The notes under the pieces were generated by a model. It saw only the letters and a program-made list of their open reading frames with translations. It made no database searches and had not been told where the DNA came from. Of a DNA stretch of 8,409 bases, positions 6,343 to 8,409 are shown one piece after another. This DNA comes from Streptococcus lactarius (GTDB lineage: Bacteria; Bacillota; Bacilli; Lactobacillales; Streptococcaceae), in assembly GCF_016642265.1 (NCBI RefSeq), contig NZ_MRXX01000004.1, forward strand, positions 95,736 through 104,144. The letters run 5' to 3'. A program made the position numbers and the translations under genes. Position 1 is the first letter of the stretch. Each line of letters begins with the position of its first letter.

Positions 6343-6442
6343 CCCTGCTTCAAGAAATAAGAAAAAGCAGGAAGTCTGGGAGACTGTATCACCCCTGCGC
6401 AGGAAATAGAAACCGCAAGGAAGTCCGGTGGGCTTGCTATAA
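6343..6442 (+). repeat. Two tandem ~50-bp units with covarying hairpins (candidate folC leader RNA)
   Basis: Unit 1 (6343-6391) and unit 2 (6393-6442) align at roughly three-quarters identity with a 50-bp period. Each can form two hairpins. Hairpin A: CCTGCTT/AAGCAGG (6344-6350 with 6365-6371) versus CCTGCG/CGCAAGG (6394-6399 with 6414-6420, one bulge), each with a 14-nt purine-rich loop. Hairpin B: AGTCT/AGACT around GGG (6373-6385) versus AGTCC/GGGCT around GGT (6422-6434). Differences between units keep pairing: U-A to G-C in A, U-A to C-G and U-A to U-G in B. It precedes a terminator-like hairpin and folC. It is not a known riboswitch to my eye. Confidence 0.6.
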
Positions 6443-6443
6443 A
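6435..6443 (+). promoter_or_regulatory. Possible extended -10 promoter for folC
   Basis: TGCTATAAA is a TGn extension plus TATAAA at the end of repeat unit 2; no -35 is seen. It is the only promoter-like element between the operon terminator and folC that I find. If used, transcripts would start near 6450 and contain the attenuator hairpin but not the tandem units. Confidence 0.4.
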
Positions 6444-6466
6444 AATAAAGATAGAAAAACGAGCAC

Positions 6467-6516
6467 AAAAGAAAGGAGCGCAAACGTCAGAAGAGGTTTT
6501 GTCGCTTTTTTCTTTT
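6467..6516 (+). terminator. Terminator hairpin directly before folC (likely attenuator)
   Basis: AAAAGAAAGGAGCG (6467-6480) pairs with CGCTTTTTTCTTTT (6503-6516), 14 pairs with two G-U. The stem continues inwards with CAAAC/GTTTTG. A T run sits in the 3' arm, and the folC ribosome binding site AGGAGG starts at 6517, the very next base. No promoter fits between 6516 and the start codon, so folC transcripts must pass through this hairpin. That points to attenuation. Confidence 0.65.
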
Positions 6517-6527
6517 AGGAGGAAGAT

Positions 6528-7760
6528 GTGAATCAGATTGAAGAATGGATGAATGGTCGGATTGGTTTGAATTTTCGGTCTGGCTTGGATCGTATGAAAC
6601 AGGCAGTATCCTTATTAGGACGACCAGATAAGGCTTACCCGATCCTTCATGTGACAGGAACTAATGGCAAGGGTTCTACGATTGCTTTTATGCGCCAACT
6701 GTTGATGGCTCATGGGAAGAAGGTGGGAACCTTTACGTCTCCCCATATGATCAGTATCCACGACCGAATTTGTATTGGGGACAAGCCAATTTCGGATGAA
6801 GATTTCACTCGGATTGGTCAAGAGGTGCAGCAGATGGAGCAGACCCTACTCCAAACCCAGGACCAACTCTCTTATTTTGAGATTATTTGCCTCATGGCCC
6901 TTCTCTATTTCAAGGAACAAGCAGTGGACGTGGTCTTATTGGAAGTTGGCATCGGAGGACTTCTGGATACGACCAATGTGGTGACAGGAGAGATCGCAGT
7001 GATCACTTCGGTTGGTCTGGATCACCAGGAAACACTGGGAGGGACGATTGCGGAAATCGCCCAGCAAAAGGCGGGGATTTTTAAAGAAGGTAAGAAAGCA
7101 GTAGTCGGTCCTTTGCCTGCTGAAGCTGCAGCTATTTGTCAAGAAAAAGCGGAGCAATTAGCTGTGGATCTCCACGCCTTCCGAAAAGATTTTGGGTTAA
7201 AGCAGGATCGTTTTTGGAATGAAAACGTGGAACTTGTCTTGCCGTCTCTGGGCTTGAAGGGGGATTACCAACGGGAAAATGCAGCGGTGGCTTTAGAGGC
7301 CTTTCTCCTTTACATGGAAGGTCAGCCTCAAGCAGTAGATCTAGATCTGATCCAGCTTGCTCTGCAAGAGACACGGTGGCCAGGGCGCTTAGAATTAGTT
7401 GGCGACCAACTGTATTTGGATGGAGCCCATAATCCTCATGCCATGGTGCGTTTGATCGAGTTTGCAAAAAGCTTAGACGGAAAACGCGTAAAGATTTTAT
7501 TTGGAGCTCTCAAGCGAAAAGATTACAGTGGAATGCTCGAAACCCTTCAAGCTGGGTTACCAGAAGCTGAATTAATGTTGACGACCTTTCATTACGGGGA
7601 AGTGGTGGCCCAGGGCGATCGACAAGACCTGCCCTATGTAGCTGATTACAAAGCTTATATTCAAGAATTTATGGCTCGGCGTCATCCGGATGAGGTTTTG
7701 TTTGTGACGGGCTCCCTGTATTTTATTGCAGAAGTCAGGGCATGTTTATTAGAGGGCTAA
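6528..7760 (+). CDS. folC: Bifunctional folylpolyglutamate / dihydrofolate synthase
   Basis: A 410-residue Mur-ligase-family ATPase that adds glutamate to folates and, in many members, makes dihydrofolate from dihydropteroate. The P-loop is TGTNGKGST (43-51). FTSPH (69-73), Glu139 in LLEVGIGG, GLDHQETLG (163-171), and the probably carbamylated Lys181 in QQKAGIFK follow in order. The C-terminal domain shows WPGRLE (284-289) and LDGAHNPH (297-304). The start is GTG 6528 with AGGAGG at 6517-6522; the overlapping ATG at 6526 is followed at once by TGA. Streptococci can carry a second FolC in the sul operon, so this copy may be mainly the polyglutamylating one. It is preceded by an unusual structured leader. 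Confidence 0.95.
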   Translation: MNQIEEWMNGRIGLNFRSGLDRMKQAVSLLGRPDKAYPILHVTGTNGKGSTIAFMRQLLMAHGKKVGTFTSPHMISIHDRICIGDKPISDEDFTRIGQEVQQMEQTLLQTQDQLSYFEIICLMALLYFKEQAVDVVLLEVGIGGLLDTTNVVTGEIAVITSVGLDHQETLGGTIAEIAQQKAGIFKEGKKAVVGPLPAEAAAICQEKAEQLAVDLHAFRKDFGLKQDRFWNENVELVLPSLGLKGDYQRENAAVALEAFLLYMEGQPQAVDLDLIQLALQETRWPGRLELVGDQLYLDGAHNPHAMVRLIEFAKSLDGKRVKILFGALKRKDYSGMLETLQAGLPEAELMLTTFHYGEVVAQGDRQDLPYVADYKAYIQEFMARRHPDEVLFVTGSLYFIAEVRACLLEG

Positions 7761-7764
7761 ACAA

Positions 7765-7793
7765 TTGACCGAACGGCTTTCTTGGCGTATACT
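7765..7793 (+). promoter_or_regulatory. Sigma-A promoter of the small lipoprotein gene
   Basis: TTGACC (7765-7770), a spacer of exactly 17 bp, and TATACT (7788-7793). It starts five bases after the folC stop codon. No terminator is seen between folC and this gene, so folC transcripts may run into it. Confidence 0.85.
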
Positions 7794-7833
7794 GAAGGTA
7801 AATGGTATCCGCTAAAGGGGAAAGGAGCCGATC

Positions 7834-8247
7834 ATGATAAAAAAAATAATGTATGGACTGAGCTTAGCGATGGCGATCGTATTGGCAGCTTGTAGTCAAC
7901 CGGCAAAACCAACAAAAAGGTCTAGTGAACCGTCCTCTAGTGCCGCACAAACAGTCTCTTCAACCAGTGCTGAAAAAGAGCAAGTGCAGTCAATCGATGG
8001 TAGCTACCGAGGCCAGGATGCCGAGTCCACGATATTGCTGGTTGTGACAGGGCAAAAAGGAACCTATACAGTCACAGACTCGGATGGAGAAGAAGAGACC
8101 AAAGAGGTGGCCATCGATCCGGTCAATCAATCCATGCGTATCGGAGATGAACTCTACCGTTACCGAGTAGAGGGTGATCAGTTGTCACTGGAAGATTTGG
8201 AACAAGCAGAAGATGACCAAGGAACGATAGTGCTAACCAGGCAATAA
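7834..8247 (+). CDS. Small Ser/Thr-rich lipoprotein of unknown function
   Basis: A 137-residue exported lipoprotein. The signal peptide (1-19) ends in lipobox LAAC with the modified Cys20. A low-complexity Ser/Thr/Pro/Ala linker follows (about 21-50). The remaining 85 residues look like a small beta-rich domain: SIDGSYRG, STILLVVTGQKGTYTV, the acidic turn DSDGEEE, then strands around RIGDELYRYRVEGDQLSLED. I do not recognise a named family. ATG 7834 has AAAGGAG (7821-7827) at 6-nt spacing. It has its own strong promoter. Behind it lie two small hairpins (8251-8262 and 8262-8277) and then the repeat-derived terminator. Confidence 0.85.
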   Translation: MIKKIMYGLSLAMAIVLAACSQPAKPTKRSSEPSSSAAQTVSSTSAEKEQVQSIDGSYRGQDAESTILLVVTGQKGTYTVTDSDGEEETKEVAIDPVNQSMRIGDELYRYRVEGDQLSLEDLEQAEDDQGTIVLTRQ

Positions 8248-8297
8248 TCACTCCTGTTGGAGGGCCATGAAAGGTCCGTTTGACAACGATCTTTAAG

Positions 8298-8323
8298 GAG
8301 GCTGGGACAAAAGTCCTAGCCTC
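8298..8323 (+). terminator. Terminator-like hairpin of the right repeat copy
   Basis: GAGGCTGGGAC (8298-8308) pairs with GTCCTAGCCTC (8313-8323) over 11 bp, with one G-U, around an AAAA loop. The tail (TCAATTGTCTTTGG) is only moderately U-rich, so termination may be partial. It is the first stable hairpin behind the small lipoprotein gene. Confidence 0.65.
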
Positions 8324-8346
8324 TCAATTGTCTTTGGATTGTCGAG
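8298..8346 (+). repeat. Dispersed 49-bp hairpin repeat, right copy
   Basis: This matches the complement of 1-49 at 46 of 49 positions, ending in TTTGGATTGTCGAG. The three differences lie in the 3' stem arm and the short stretch behind it. In contrast to the left copy, the outer stem is not extended by AAATAA/TTATTT, while the inner stem is fully paired. Confidence 0.8.
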
Positions 8347-8365
8347 CAAGACGCAGTGGTTGAGT

Positions 8366-8409
8366 GTTCAAAGCACTGCTTTGAGGTGGCGGATAGAACT
8401 TGCGAAGCA
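8366..8409 (+). repeat. BOX-like streptococcal repeat, partial
   Basis: CAAAGCA (8369-8375) and TGCTTTG (8377-8383) form a 7-bp inverted repeat around one base. They are followed by GAGGTGGCGGATAGAACT, close to the GAGGTTGNNGATAGAACTGACGAAGTC stretch known from BOX elements. GCAGTG (8353-8358) can also pair with CACTGC (8374-8379). The element is cut off by the window end, so its full extent cannot be judged. Confidence 0.55.

Noticed and set aside
6343..6442. CRISPR-like array or satellite repeat
   Set aside because: Only two diverged units without unique spacers; differences are concentrated in ways that keep base pairing, which fits structured RNA better.
6244..6483. Antisense open frame across the end of the DUF1292 gene and the folC leader
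   Set aside because: No ribosome binding site or promoter, crosses the operon terminator and tandem units; its internal similarity reflects the nucleotide repeat.
6499..6531. Ten-codon leader peptide beginning at TTG 6499 and ending in the TGA that overlaps the folC start
   Set aside because: TTG start inside a stem, no ribosome binding site at proper distance, and no run of regulatory codons.

Overview
The window looks like a chromosomal segment of a viridans-type Streptococcus. CinA, RecA, Spx, IreB, RuvX and FolC all read as streptococcal proteins. A perfect late-competence cin-box (TACGAATA) precedes cinA, most promoters carry an extended -10 (TGn plus TATAAT-like), and a BOX-like streptococcal repeat begins at the right edge. 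recA is followed by spx, not by dinF-lytA as in pneumococcus; as I remember it, this matches the S. mutans and sanguinis-type layout. The species cannot be fixed from the sequence alone.

Layout. (1) 1-1132: an outward-facing S66 (MccF/LD-carboxypeptidase-like) peptidase gene on the minus strand, its extended -10 promoter, and a hairpin terminator that is part of a dispersed repeat. (2) 1133-1437: a gene-free stretch with an orphan bidirectional terminator, then a dual promoter (sigma-A plus sigma-X cin-box) for cinA. (3) 1438-4498: cinA, recA and spx, all plus strand. recA also has its own promoter at the end of cinA and a 112-nt leader that can fold. No terminator is seen between recA and spx; a strong one follows spx. 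(4) 4499-5191: a monocistronic lipoprotein gene (YehR/DUF1307-like). (5) 5247-6340: a compact operon ireB-ruvX-DUF1292 with a near-consensus promoter and a terminator overlapping the last stop codon. (6) 6341-7760: an unusual folC leader, then folC. The leader holds two tandem ~50-bp units whose hairpins show compensatory changes, then a terminator hairpin directly before the folC ribosome binding site. (7) 7761-8409: a small Ser/Thr-rich lipoprotein gene with a consensus sigma-A promoter, a second copy of the dispersed hairpin repeat (inverted relative to the left one), and the start of a BOX-like element.

Functionally the core joins transformation and recombination (cinA, recA), stress control of RNA polymerase (spx), a target of the PASTA kinase (ireB), pre-rRNA processing or Holliday-junction chemistry (ruvX) and folate polyglutamylation (folC). 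The most interesting signal is the folC leader: a paired, covarying RNA-like structure feeding into an apparent attenuator, which I could not match to any riboswitch or protein-binding leader I know.
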